Below, in pieces: positions 37,145 through 48,064 of a stretch of 64,000 bases of DNA. The position numbers were made by a program, and so were the translations under genes. Origin of the DNA: Bolinopsis microptera. Taxonomy: Eukaryota; Ctenophora; Tentaculata; Lobata; Bolinopsidae. The stretch spans positions 8,160,902-8,224,901 of the forward strand of contig NC_087076.1 of assembly GCF_026151205.1 (NCBI RefSeq), given 5' to 3'. The notes under the pieces were generated by a model. It was not told the origin of the DNA. It was given only the letters and a program-made list of their open reading frames with translations, and ran no database searches. Within the stretch, counting starts at the first letter, position 1; every line of letters starts with the position of its first letter.

Positions 37145-40100
37145 AATAATTGAGGTTTAGAATGAAAGGAACGTGATGAGAATACAGTTTAACATGCCTT
37201 AATTATAATTATTTAGTTCTAGAGTTTTAAAGGCTACTTTTTAGAACTTTCACAACAAAAATCGGCTAGGAACCTCATTCATAGATTCCTCACTGTCAGC
37301 CACCATGATACGCACTAGTTGTATTTCCATTTCTGCAGAAAATCACTACATTTCCAAGTTTTAGTGTTATGCAAACCCTGATGGCGCTGGCATAGCAGTT
37401 TTTTTTTGTTGTTGAAACAATTTTTATTTTACATTCCTTTATTCATAAATAAAATAAGAGCTTAAACCATGAATTAGTTAACTAGTAGTAAACTTGAGGA
37501 AATATTCTTTAGTGGTTGTACATAATTATTTAAAAAACTTTCTTTGTTAGTATTTTTACTATGGAAAGTGGTTGAATTTAGTGAGACAAGGTCAGTTTCT
37601 CTATTGTCTTAGAAAATTTTCTACTTTACAGTAGGCAATGCTGAGTGGCAGGAAAGAGGGACCAAAACGCTTGGGGCTAACAATGGCCCATTTACAAACC
37701 ACTTCAGACATGGCAATGATGTCAAATTTATGCTTAATTCGTCTGAAACTGACCCTACTGCACTTCTAACATTCTGTAAACATCTCTTCTAAAATAGGTA
37801 TAAAATGCATAACACAAAACACACACACAAAATGTTTATAATCCTTATATAATAAATTTCTATAGAATTTTAAAATTTCTATAAAGCTAATAAACCTATA
37901 TATATATATTCATTTTGCACCCAGAGAAAGATGTGATCACAGAGGTAGTTTCGATATTATGTTCATGACAAGGTATGGGGCTGCTGCAAGTTATATTTTG
38001 CTAAGATATTACTGCTTTTTCAAGCTTAAGTAATCTAGGCAGGGTCAATTTTAAAGTTTTTGAATTTTGTCGAACGCTGTTTTTAAAGGCTAAGTTCCAG
38101 TCATTTGGTTCTCCTTCCTTTTGAGTGTGAGTGATGGTGATTCTTATAGATGATTTGAGGTGATTGGGCTTATAACAGGTGAATGTAGTTGCTTTAGTGA
38201 TTCGTATAAGAAACAGCTACTATCATCTATAACAACAGACCCTAATTATACCGTCGACAATTCATATGACAAATTTTACACTGCAATCATAGTCGCCGAT
38301 AACTAAGTAACTTCTAATTCTTTTAAATCTGAGGCATATATAATTGATGTATCGAAAAGATATTCCCTTTTTTACCACCTTACCATTCTGATTGATTTTG
38401 CACATGACTGACATGTTTTAACTGGAGAAGGGGTTCGCACAGTGGTAGTTTTATAAACCACTTTTAATTTATTGACCTATTATACTTAGTGGTAGTTTTA
38501 TAGACCACATTTAATTTATTAACTTATCATACTTAGTATTTATTTTTGGTGACTGTATCACCCAGTTTTAACATTTGATAATTGTACAGTTTATTGACGA
38601 CACATTGACTGAATGTTATTTTATATTCTAATTTATATTCTAGATATTTTATTTATTTTACAACAGACGACAACTTCCTGTTTTTTCTTCTATATTAGTT
38701 ACTCATATCTCTTGTACAGACTTTTTTACAAGGACATTGACAAATGATACTCACATTAGGCATTCATTATTGCATCTAAATTATTTCACTTGCATTAGGC
38801 TTAGAAATTTATTCTCTGGTCAACAGATTTCAAATGTTTAATTAATTTGTAGTATGACAGTAAGGTATATAAGAAGTTATTTAATTTAGCTTGGGCTATT
38901 ATATTGACGAGGTTTAATGATGATATGGAATTTGAATTCTATATAAATTTACACTATGTGGTTGGGGCATTTTGCATAGTAAATATGGTTACTACTCATA
39001 TATATCATATTATTTGATTGGTATTCGATTTCTGATTATTTCTCTAGGAATATGATTATTATATCTCAATTTGGCTTTAGGTAGGGTGCCCCGCTAAAAG
39101 AACTGGATTCTTCCAGGAAGCATCCCGTGCACAGAGCTTGGTCTACATATATATTAAATTATTAACCATTCATTCTGTATGTGCACGAAAATTTATTTCA
39201 ATCAATGTAGTTAGCATGAGATTTTGTCGTACTGTATTCCATATTGTCCCTGCTCTGTATATGTAGCTGTCTGATGGTATAGGTGTGAGAATGAGTGTCT
39301 CTTTGCCAAGTCTGCCAGATGTTTCAAAGAGGGAGTAAAGTGATATAGGGGTTCTATATTTCAAGACCTTGAAGATGTCATTAATACAATGGTAGAAGTA
39401 CAAATTAAATGAAAGATATTAAGATTTGTATGCACTGGATGGGGGGGGGGGGGGGGGGGGGGGGGTAGTGGCGTAACGTTATCCTTAGATCTGAATAAAA
39501 TACCCTAGTAGAAGATGGTTGGGCTGAAATACAAAATTGGTTGAACTGAGAAAGCTGAATGCCAAACAACTACAACATGAAAAATTGAAAGCTTATATAT
39601 ATCAAGAGTGTAAAAATTTATCAACATGAATTTCGACGCGGTTACACCACGCACGATCAAATTTCCCTACAATGTAATTGTTTTACTTGTATTGCATCCC
39701 AGAGTGGTGATTGGAGCACGTGATAATCAGTGTCACCGTTGATCTGTATGTGGTTTGGTTGTACTTGGTAGGTCACTTCATATTTTGCACGGTTTTGTGT
39801 CATGTTAACAATGTCGATTATTAACCATTCTTTTTATAAGCATGTAAATACAGATGTAAATATGAAGACAACAACAACCAGCTTAGGACCTACCAACAAC
39901 CACAAGAGTGTCCGACTTGAAGCCGGTAAGTGTTTGTGTGTAAGTTGTTCTATTTCCTGTTTTACATTGTGATCTGTTTTACTTCGTGATTGTGTACTTC
40001 CTGAGAGGATGTTCCTTACAGTGTTTTAAGTGCTTAATTACCCCAGGTTGTTTTGTGTGGATGCTAGCGTAGCAGTCCAGTGAAGTTAGATTGAGGATAT

Positions 40101-40836
40101 AGTTCTGAGTGAACAGCTCTGAGAGAGCAGACAAGTATAGTAAAGAGTGGACCTGAGTGAGCGCTGAGAGAGCAGTAACCAGCACAAGTAAGAGGGACAG
40201 TATAGCTGAGAGAGCTACTGCTAGTAAAGAGTGGATCAAGGAACTTTCCCCAAATCACAGTTAAATTATTAATAGATAATATTTATTGATTTGATTTGGA
40301 TGGTGAACACAGATCACTCAGCGTAATAATCATACACCACTCACTGATCAACCAAGAACATCTGAGAGTTATAACTAGAGAGTTATCTAACCTTGTTATA
40401 AATCTATTATATTACAACCTTTAACACCTTTATCCCAGAGAGTTTCACTGGTACTTTAGTAACTATTCTCCATATTTAGCGTAATTAACAAACAATGCGC
40501 GCATCATATTATTGCATAGTATGCCAAACTTTATAGACTGTAACATGTCTCATCATCTGTCTCAACTTAGTTATTATTTGTATCTAACATGAACTGATAG
40601 ATTTTGATGCTTACTCGACACATCTACATACCATCGCGATCGACTATTGAGCCTTTCATTTCATATAAGATTTTTAAAAAGCTTGCTGCAATCTTATTTG
40701 CTTCTTGAATGTTAATGTAAAGTAACATCTGTTTTCAACTAAGTATTCACTTTTTACCATTTGGTGTCGAACTATTAAATAATCAGCCACGAGTTTATCA
40801 GCTGATATCATAATTTTATTTGTTTTGACTTGCCTA
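37145..40836. other. Non-coding block
   Basis: 3.7 kb of AT-rich DNA with no supportable gene. Includes the G25 run at 39441 and, directly after it, TAGTGGCGTAACGTT, which resembles one end of the 63-bp hAT MITE. Frames at 39170-39403 and 39979-40258 (minus) show no domains. Confidence 0.4.
39441..39465 (+). repeat. Uninterrupted run of 25 G
   Basis: Homopolymer G25, strong quadruplex-forming potential; length may be inexact for sequencing reasons. Confidence 0.9.
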
Positions 40837-41415
40837 CCTTACAAGACATTTTTGTGGCGGACCAATGTGCGACGACCGAAATTTTGGCGGTCCGAAAATA
40901 TGGCGAGATTGAACAAAAACCGTCACATTTCGGACGTCACAGAAAATAAGGGTATTTTTCATCATTTTGTTTTCTGACACAAAGGAAATTCAAAATTTTC
41001 TAAAAATCGGTAAAATCATGTTGAAACAAAATGAAACTTATAAATCGATTTCTTCATCTTCCTCTAAGGGGTCCGGCTCGAATCTTTCAGTTTCACTTAT
41101 TGAGTTTGGTATTAAATTGTTTATCTTGACTTAGTCTATAAGACGTTTATGTTAGCACATAAATGTAATTTATTGTAAATTTAAAACGTATAACTTGACA
41201 TTAAATTCATCATGGAATATTGTGTTTATTTGTCCCACCATCATATCACTAACTTTTCAAGAACAAAATGAATCGATGAAGCCACAATTATTGGAATAAG
41301 CTAAAAATAATGCGACGGATTCTATTACGACGACCGAAATTTTGGCGGTCCGAAAATATGGCGAAATTTCGGGAAAACCGTCGCATTTCGTACGTTATAA
41401 AAATGTCTTGTAAGG
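40837..41415. mobile_element. MITE with TA target site (copy 1)
   Basis: 579 bp with inverted ends CCTTACAAGACATTTTT / AAAAATGTCTTGTAAGG flanked by TA on both sides, as for Tc1/mariner-type insertions. Sub-terminal DNA at both ends carries the same direct-oriented block CGACGACCGAAATTTTGGCG followed by GTCCGAAAATATGGCG. No transposase coding. Copy 2 is at 57307-57894. Confidence 0.88.
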
Positions 41416-43560
41416 TAATCTTATCACTTAATAATTCATTATATCACGTGGTGACCCCCACTGTCGCTTCACTATAGTACCCCTGTAGAGTTTCTACGAT
41501 ACAGGGGGAGCCGCGCACTCGTGCGCGGCGGGTCATACAACGTATGACCAATAATTCATTAAGCTTGTTTCATCAAAATAACATTTATGTTGATGATTGA
41601 TTTGACCATTGTTAATATATAATGGTTTGGCTTTGTAGCACGTGCCATCGGGCCATTTCGAGAAGAAAGCGGCGCGCGCTACTGCGAAGAAATTTAGACG
41701 AGTAACATGCGTCAATACACGGTGAATTTCCATTATTCACAGTTAGAGGCAAATTTTGGTACTAAATTTATCAAAATCAGAGACAAAAGTCTGTGCCAAC
41801 TCATGGCGCTTATTACATATTGCATATATGATAGACTAGCATGCAAGGTTTTACAATTATTGGTGAGGATTAAATTTTGCTTGAAATTTTAGCTCATCCG
41901 ATCAGCATTCAAAACGACCATTACTTGATTATTAAGGGCGAGGGTCAGTTTCCTATGCAGTTTTGATCATTCAAAAAATAATTTGTTATACTTCAACTCA
42001 GCCTAAAAACTAAAATGCAATCAATTATCAATTGTAGCGCGATGCGTTACTGTGCCGCGCCGCGCACTCAATGAGGCTTCTCTGGCTAGATCGGCGAGAT
42101 GCGCTACTGTGCCGCGCCGAGCTGCCATGAATTGACATCGTCAATTAAATTATCAATTATCTATTTGTCATACGTTACTGGGCCGCGCTCAGCCCACAGC
42201 CTGTCATTCCGCCTAATCTCTATGTTTATAAACATGATAGCCTGAGGTCCCCAGGTAAGTCATTTGACCATTGTTAATGGTTTGGCCCGGCGCGCGCTAC
42301 TTCGTAGCACGTGCCATCGGCACCACCATTGCACATTGTGAAACGACAATGGGGGTCACGACGTGATACACAAATACTTACCATTAAAATCGAAATCAGA
42401 ATTTACAAATTTACATAAAACGTTGACACACTCTGTCATGTAATTCCCCTTTTGATCGCGCACGAAGCGCGCGCGGCCGGCCGGCCGGCGTGCACAAGAG
42501 GTATACAACATTTTACTTGTATCACGTGGTGACCCCCACTGACCCCCACTGTCGCTTCACTATATCTTCGACGATACAGGGGGAGCCGCGCACTTCGTGC
42601 GCGGCGGGTCATACAACGTATGACAACATTTTACTGGGCCGCGCTCAGCCTGTCATTCCGCCAAATCTTTATTTGTTTATGAACATAATAGCCTGGGGTC
42701 CCCAGGTAAACAACGTTTAGCAAATAAAACGGTCAAAATCTAATCGCGCCCTACCCAGGGCACAGAGGGAAGAGCCAAAGGCGTCAAAATACAACGCAAC
42801 GTTATTTACGCTATGTATATGGTATAATTTAATAGTAGTGCACGCCATCGACAATCGATATTGAGCCGTGCGTGCCGATTGTAGGATGGCCACTTGCCAT
42901 CGGGCCATATTTCGAGAATAAAGCGGCGCTCGCTACTTAACTTCGAAAAAATTTAGACGAGTAACATCCGCAATCCGTCAAAGTTCATGTTCAATGTTAC
43001 AGCTTAAAGCAACGTCTTTTGGCCGGCCCATTTATATATTTAATTCATCATTATAATCTATATCAACTTCAATATCCACTTGTATCACGTCGTGACCCCC
43101 ACGGTCGTTTCACTATAGTGAGTCGTTTCACTATGGAAGAGTTTGTACGATACAGGCGGGTCATACACGAGCGTGCTAAATCACTCTACAGTCGATCTTC
43201 GAGATTGTTCTAAAAGGGCCCCCGACGGTTGTAACCAACTTCAATCGATGTATTTTCGGACGCTGATTCCGAATGACCCCTCATGACATAGTAGGGTTAA
43301 AATGCTCCCCTGACGAGATATTGGCGAAAAACTGTCTCGATCACGTGATATGACCGTATAAGGAAGTCAGTCTTATTTCTCGTTAGGGTTAGGGTTTCAG
43401 CAAATGTTTTTGTTTAGGATTGGGTTAGAGCTAGGGTTGGGATCAGATTAGAGGGTTAGGTTTTCGAAAAGTCGTTCAGAACCAGCTAGAGAACGGGTTG
43501 AAAAAGTCACGTGACAGTCGAGTGTAGAGTGATTAATCATCATCCGGTCATACAACGTAT
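41416..43560. repeat. GC-rich, hairpin-rich complex repeat domain
   Basis: Built of diverged, shuffled copies of several blocks: TCACGTGGTGACCCCCACTG (41446, 42525, partly 43086); GATACAGGGGGAGCCGCGCA followed by a CGCGCAC(T)TCGTGCGCG hairpin and TCATACAACGTATGA (41500 and 42572, ends also at 43548); GGCGCGCGCTACTTCGTAG with TTTAGACGAGTAACAT (41670, 42290, 42923); CAGCCTGTCATTCCGCC...GGTCCCCAGGTAA (42195 and 42648); and at 43256-43520 the telomere-like repeat shared with 31496-31750. CpG is frequent here in contrast to the surroundings. No ORF with a recognisable domain. It looks like a nested non-autonomous element domain. Confidence 0.65.
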
Positions 43561-44065
43561 GAAAAATATCCACCAAGATTTTCGGACAGTTTTGAAAGTC
43601 CGCAATTGGAAGGTTTTTATAAATTTTCTTAGTATGTGGTATGATCCCATTTCAGGAATTTGAGGTATGATGGAATAATATTATAACGACGAAAATCAAT
43701 AAATTTCGTCAAATTACGTTACTTTTACATTTTGTTTGTTTTGAAACCCCACGGTGGAGGTTGGCGTGTGCCGCAATTTATTGATCAATGGTTATTACAT
43801 AAATGAAATTATAGTCACACTAAAATATAATAATGTAAAATAAATATATTAAAATAAATGCCCTACTAAAAGTACTATATAACTAACGGTCTGCAAAACT
43901 AACTGGCTGAAGTCGCAATTTGTAAACATGCTAATTACTATTTAATAATAATAGATAAAAAGTTTTGCGCGGCAGATGTAAATTCGGCATTGCATAATGG
44001 CAGTGAAATTAAAATGATATGTTGTTGATAGCAGATCATAGTCATTTGACGCGAGTGATCTTTCT

Positions 44066-47000
44066 TTACGCGTTGTCGCTTACTAACTCGGTGCTGTAGT
44101 CTATTTGCGAGCGCCCTTCTCTTTGAGACTTTCTTAGCCCAGGTATACTATAAAGTAAGAAATTTGGCCAATTTTCATCGTCTCCTGAGCTTTGCAGCTT
44201 GAGGAGTTCGCGCTTAGCTGAATTTTTAAAGATTTCAATTGAAAAGGTAGAACTTGGAATAGTTATATCCTTACTTTGTTTTGTAATAGAGAGCATGGGT
44301 CCTTTGAAGAAAAGAGTATTTCTAAATGTTGGGCCGTTGTAAGTTGTGAACCAAGAAAGGTTATGTTCGTATGTGGAATTATAGGTGGGAATATCGTGAG
44401 GGAAAAGTTCTTTGATGGATTTAGGGAGAAGGCTTGGCATGTTCTTTACTTTGTGTAGTAGAATAAGAGCGTTTTTTACAATGACGCTATGGACTGTTAG
44501 GATATTATGCAATCTAAACGCACTTTTTGTGTGCTCCGGGGGATTGCCGTCTTTATATCTATAATTTACATATCCTGACATAACAGCTCTAATTCCCTGC
44601 TTTTGCTTGGTGAACAGAGATTCAATGTGACATTTTGAGGCAAATCCCCACACTAAAGAACAGAAATTTAGATGGGATTGGATAAGGCTTTGGAAAATGT
44701 TTAGGCGGGCTTTGATAGGTAGAAGGTGCTTTAGCTTATACATAACTCCGAGGTAGCGACCCATCTTTATTCTAACGGCCGTAATGTGTTTTTGCCAAGT
44801 GAGCTTTTCGTCTAGGATCACTCCTAAAAATCTTGCTTCAGTCTTACGTTCGATTACAGTGTTGTCAATGGACAAATTAAAGCCGCTGAAGTCGATTCTT
44901 TTTCTAGTGAAAATCATGTAACACGTTTTTTTTACATTTAAAGATAGCCCATTAACACCTACCCAATCTACAAGACGTGAAATTAGCTGATTGGCTTTTA
45001 ATTGTATTTCTTCTAGGGTGGTTCCACTAGTTAATATGTTTGCGTCGTCGGCATAAAGGATGAACTTTGCAAAATCACTAATTCCAGGTAGGTCGTTTAT
45101 ATAAATTACAAATAAGAGAGGTCCTAAAATGCTACCCTGAGGTACGCCGTAAACTATGGGCATGCTAGAAGAGCAAGTTCCGTTTAAAGTTACGTATTGA
45201 GATCGATTACAAAGGTAAGATCTAAACCATTCGTGCGCGACTCCCCTGATCCCATAATGGTCAAGCTTCTTAAGCAAGGTCTCATGATCAAGCACGTCAA
45301 AGGCTTTACTGTAATCGAGCAGGAGCAGTAGGGAAATTTGTTTCTTATTCAGAGAGTGTAGTATAGAATTTTGTGCATTGAGCAGTGCATGTTCGCACGA
45401 TCTTCCTGGCCGAAATCCGTATTGATTTTCGAAAAGAGAATCGTTCTTATCTAAAAATTCTAAAACACGAGCATGCATAAGTTTCTCATAAATTTTCGAG
45501 AATGATCCCAAAAGAGAGATCGGCCTATAATTAGCTACTTCTAATTTTGAACCACCTTTGTGGATAGGAACGACTTTCGCAGTTTTTAGAGCATTTGGGA
45601 AGGTACCACTGGAGAACGAACAGTTAATGACATTAGCTAGTGCCCTGGTAAAGTTTTCGCAGCTGTTTGCAATTTTCAATGGCTCAATTTTACAATCGAG
45701 TGTGGACTTGTTCTTAAGCCCTGATATTATCTTTTGGACTTCACCGTGTGATGTAGGCTTAAGAAACATCGAGTTACTACACGAAGCCTTAAGAAAATGC
45801 TTGAAACCACCTGGGTCAAAGGTTCGACGGGCAGCGATTTGCCTCTTGATACTGGCTGCAATACCGGAGAAGTAGCCGTTAAATTTCTCAGCGACTGCCA
45901 GATCGGAGCTTATAATCGTGCCATCGTCGTCCTTCAGACGGGTGTGTCCGAACTTTTTTCTGTTACGGTTCAGGAGGCCATTGATAATTTTCCATTGACT
46001 TTTAGAGCAGTTTTGGTATTTGTCAAACATTTTTTTATAGTACTTTTCTTTGGCTAGATTCACATGTTTGTGACAAAACTTTTTCATTTTATCATACGCG
46101 TTGCAGTTTTTTTGTGATGGATTTATAGTTTTTTCAAAAAAAAGTAACTTCTTGCGGTTGCATGCCGCCTCAAGCCAGGGTAAGATCCAAGGCTTTGGGT
46201 CAGCTCTTTCGAATTTTCTTCTCGAACTGTCGCGCTTCAGGGGGTATGCAGTATTGTAGTGTTTCATGTACGTTTGATAGATGGAATTGTATTGTTCATC
46301 AGCGCACGTTGAGGAGGTAGCATCATCCCAGGTCTCACTTACAATAAGCTCTTTGAATTTAGCATGATTAGCTTCGTTAAATACACGGGCCTCTAATTTC
46401 AAGCTAGTGTTGTTGTTCTTTACACGTTGACTACGGAATCGCTCGTTCAAACTAGGTGTGGCTCCTAAACTAATGGTCGTGCTAACCGCGAGATGATCTG
46501 ACATATCCAACGTCACGACATTACAACTAATAACGTTGGTCACGTGATTAGTATACACGTGATCAATAAGCGTTGCACTGTGGTCAGTTACCCTGCTAGG
46601 CTTGGAGACAGTCTGGGCAAACCCATATTTTTCTAGTAAGCTTATAAGATCCTGGCTGTAAGCGTCGGTATCGTATTTTATAAGATCAATATTTGCATCA
46701 CCCAGGAAGACTATCTGCTTTCTGGAGTGTCTATCAAGACCCCTGAGCACGTTTTCAAACTTTTCAAGGAATTTTTTAGGGCTTGTGGATGGCGAGCGGT
46801 AGAAATTTACGATGATTTTTGTCTTATTTCCGTTTTTAAAATTGTTGATTTTAAGCAATTGAAATTCTCCGCAAGTAACTTCTTCTGGACTCAGATTGAG
46901 TTCGAGTTCCTGTATTTTATCGTAATCACAAACGCGTTTGTTAACATAGAGCGCAAGACCACCTCCTTTTCCAGATTTACGTGCAGGTTCTTTGATAAAG

Positions 47001-47548
47001 GGCTCGTAAAACTGTTCGATTTCAATGTCGTTCAGACCATTAGGAAGATTAGAAATTTTACAGTTGGTTTCATTAAGGCAGATGAGGTCAAATTTGGAGA
47101 ATGTTTCTATTTCTTCTCTAAAATTTGAGATATTCTTCACGAGTGATCTAACGTTTAACGAAAGTATCTTAAATTCGCGATTGCTAGGGGTCTTGATATT
47201 ATCAGGGTGTTGGTACTTACAGCTAACCAATATCTCAGATATACAATTGTTGAGATCGATTTCGCTGGAATCTATTTCATCAGTAAGTTCGCCTATTTGA
47301 TTCAGTACGTGAGAACGAATATAGGGGTTAAAAGTGGGGGTTATTGTATTGTAATTATCATTAAGTTCGTAGGAAGTTACTCTATAGCCAGGTATTAGGT
47401 TTAGACAGCATGTAATACAACCAAGATAATCTTTGAGGCATTTTTTATGAACTGGTTTGTCACATACAGGACAAATGAAAACATTTCTAGGAGCATAAGA
47501 CCACCCGAAGCAACTTGAGCATTGTGATTTGAAACTAGGTTCAACCAT
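44066..47548 (-). CDS. LINE ORF2: C4HC3 finger, AP endonuclease, reverse transcriptase
   Basis: 1160 residues. Residues 10-47 hold C10, C13, C26, C29, H34, C37, C44 and C47, a complete C4HC3 (PHD-like) set with a short last loop. The endonuclease spans about 126-360: N132 in SLNVRSL, E160 in CLNETN, D284/N286 in FLGDANID, D329-H330 in LIDHVYTN and D351-H352 in MSDHLAV, all as in AP-type LINE endonucleases. RT spans about 600-950: ANYRPISLLGSFSKIYEK (673-690), FRPGRSCEHAL, LLLLDYSKAFDVLDH with D745, GVPQGSILGPLLFVIYINDL, and the catalytic YADD at 832-835 (FILYADDANIL). A C-terminal region of about 200 residues has no RNase H motifs. Function: nicks the target and copies element RNA by target-primed reverse transcription. 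Start chosen at the ATG just before the zinc finger. No stop or frameshift. Confidence 0.95.
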   Translation of the reverse strand: MVEPSFKSQCSSCFGWSYAPRNVFICPVCDKPVHKKCLKDYLGCITCCLNLIPGYRVTSYELNDNYNTITPTFNPYIRSHVLNQIGELTDEIDSSEIDLNNCISEILVSCKYQHPDNIKTPSNREFKILSLNVRSLVKNISNFREEIETFSKFDLICLNETNCKISNLPNGLNDIEIEQFYEPFIKEPARKSGKGGGLALYVNKRVCDYDKIQELELNLSPEEVTCGEFQLLKINNFKNGNKTKIIVNFYRSPSTSPKKFLEKFENVLRGLDRHSRKQIVFLGDANIDLIKYDTDAYSQDLISLLEKYGFAQTVSKPSRVTDHSATLIDHVYTNHVTNVISCNVVTLDMSDHLAVSTTISLGATPSLNERFRSQRVKNNNTSLKLEARVFNEANHAKFKELIVSETWDDATSSTCADEQYNSIYQTYMKHYNTAYPLKRDSSRRKFERADPKPWILPWLEAACNRKKLLFFEKTINPSQKNCNAYDKMKKFCHKHVNLAKEKYYKKMFDKYQNCSKSQWKIINGLLNRNRKKFGHTRLKDDDGTIISSDLAVAEKFNGYFSGIAASIKRQIAARRTFDPGGFKHFLKASCSNSMFLKPTSHGEVQKIISGLKNKSTLDCKIEPLKIANSCENFTRALANVINCSFSSGTFPNALKTAKVVPIHKGGSKLEVANYRPISLLGSFSKIYEKLMHARVLEFLDKNDSLFENQYGFRPGRSCEHALLNAQNSILHSLNKKQISLLLLLDYSKAFDVLDHETLLKKLDHYGIRGVAHEWFRSYLCNRSQYVTLNGTCSSSMPIVYGVPQGSILGPLLFVIYINDLPGISDFAKFILYADDANILTSGTTLEEIQLKANQLISRLVDWVGVNGLSLNVKKTCYMIFTRKRIDFSGFNLSIDNTVIERKTEARFLGVILDEKLTWQKHITAVRIKMGRYLGVMYKLKHLLPIKARLNIFQSLIQSHLNFCSLVWGFASKCHIESLFTKQKQGIRAVMSGYVNYRYKDGNPPEHTKSAFRLHNILTVHSVIVKNALILLHKVKNMPSLLPKSIKELFPHDIPTYNSTYEHNLSWFTTYNGPTFRNTLFFKGPMLSITKQSKDITIPSSTFSIEIFKNSAKRELLKLQSSGDDENWPNFLLYSIPGLRKSQREGRSQIDYSTELVSDNA

Positions 47549-48064
47549 TGTTCAAGATGTGTAAATACCAGATATCTGTGGATAATTAAGTAAGATATTA
47601 AATAGATAAGAGTGTATAGTATGGTGTATAGAATAGCTTGTACAGTCTAAGAAAATGTATAAAATGCTAATGTGTGTGCGTGTGAATGAATGAGGAATAA
47701 ACTGTGTGCTGAGAAAGCGTAAAGATGAAAAAGAAAACTTGTTAGACCTACCTATCAAGAACTATACAGCTCTGTGTGTAGATAGAATCGTAACGTAGTC
47801 TACAATATTACAATATTACGATAGCGGTACTGATTTCAGAACTATTCTAAAGTGTTTAAAAAACTCGGGCAAGAATTCTAGTAACTTACGATAAGCTGAT
47901 AAGAGCACGGGCATGACTATATATTTTTATGCGAGGGTTTTCATTATAACCATAAGATGTAAGCTATAATCCCTTAAAGATTTTGTAAAAATTTTGTGAA
48001 AATTTTGGCGCGGCAAGTATAAGTAGTAGGCTGGGGTACGGCTTTGTGAGTTTGTATTTAACCG
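47549..48064 (-). other. Inter-ORF spacer of the LINE
   Basis: 516 bp between ORF1 stop and ORF2 start, AT-rich; no overlap or stop-start arrangement, so ORF2 translation would need internal initiation or another mechanism. Confidence 0.6.

Noticed and set aside
43107-43125. CTATAGTGAGTCGT, like the complement of the T7 promoter
   Set aside because: Only 14 bases match, it is embedded in a native repeat, and no vector sequence surrounds it; coincidence.
45558-47398. Several plus-strand frames of 60-133 codons over the LINE
   Set aside because: Antisense shadows of the 1160-residue ORF2.
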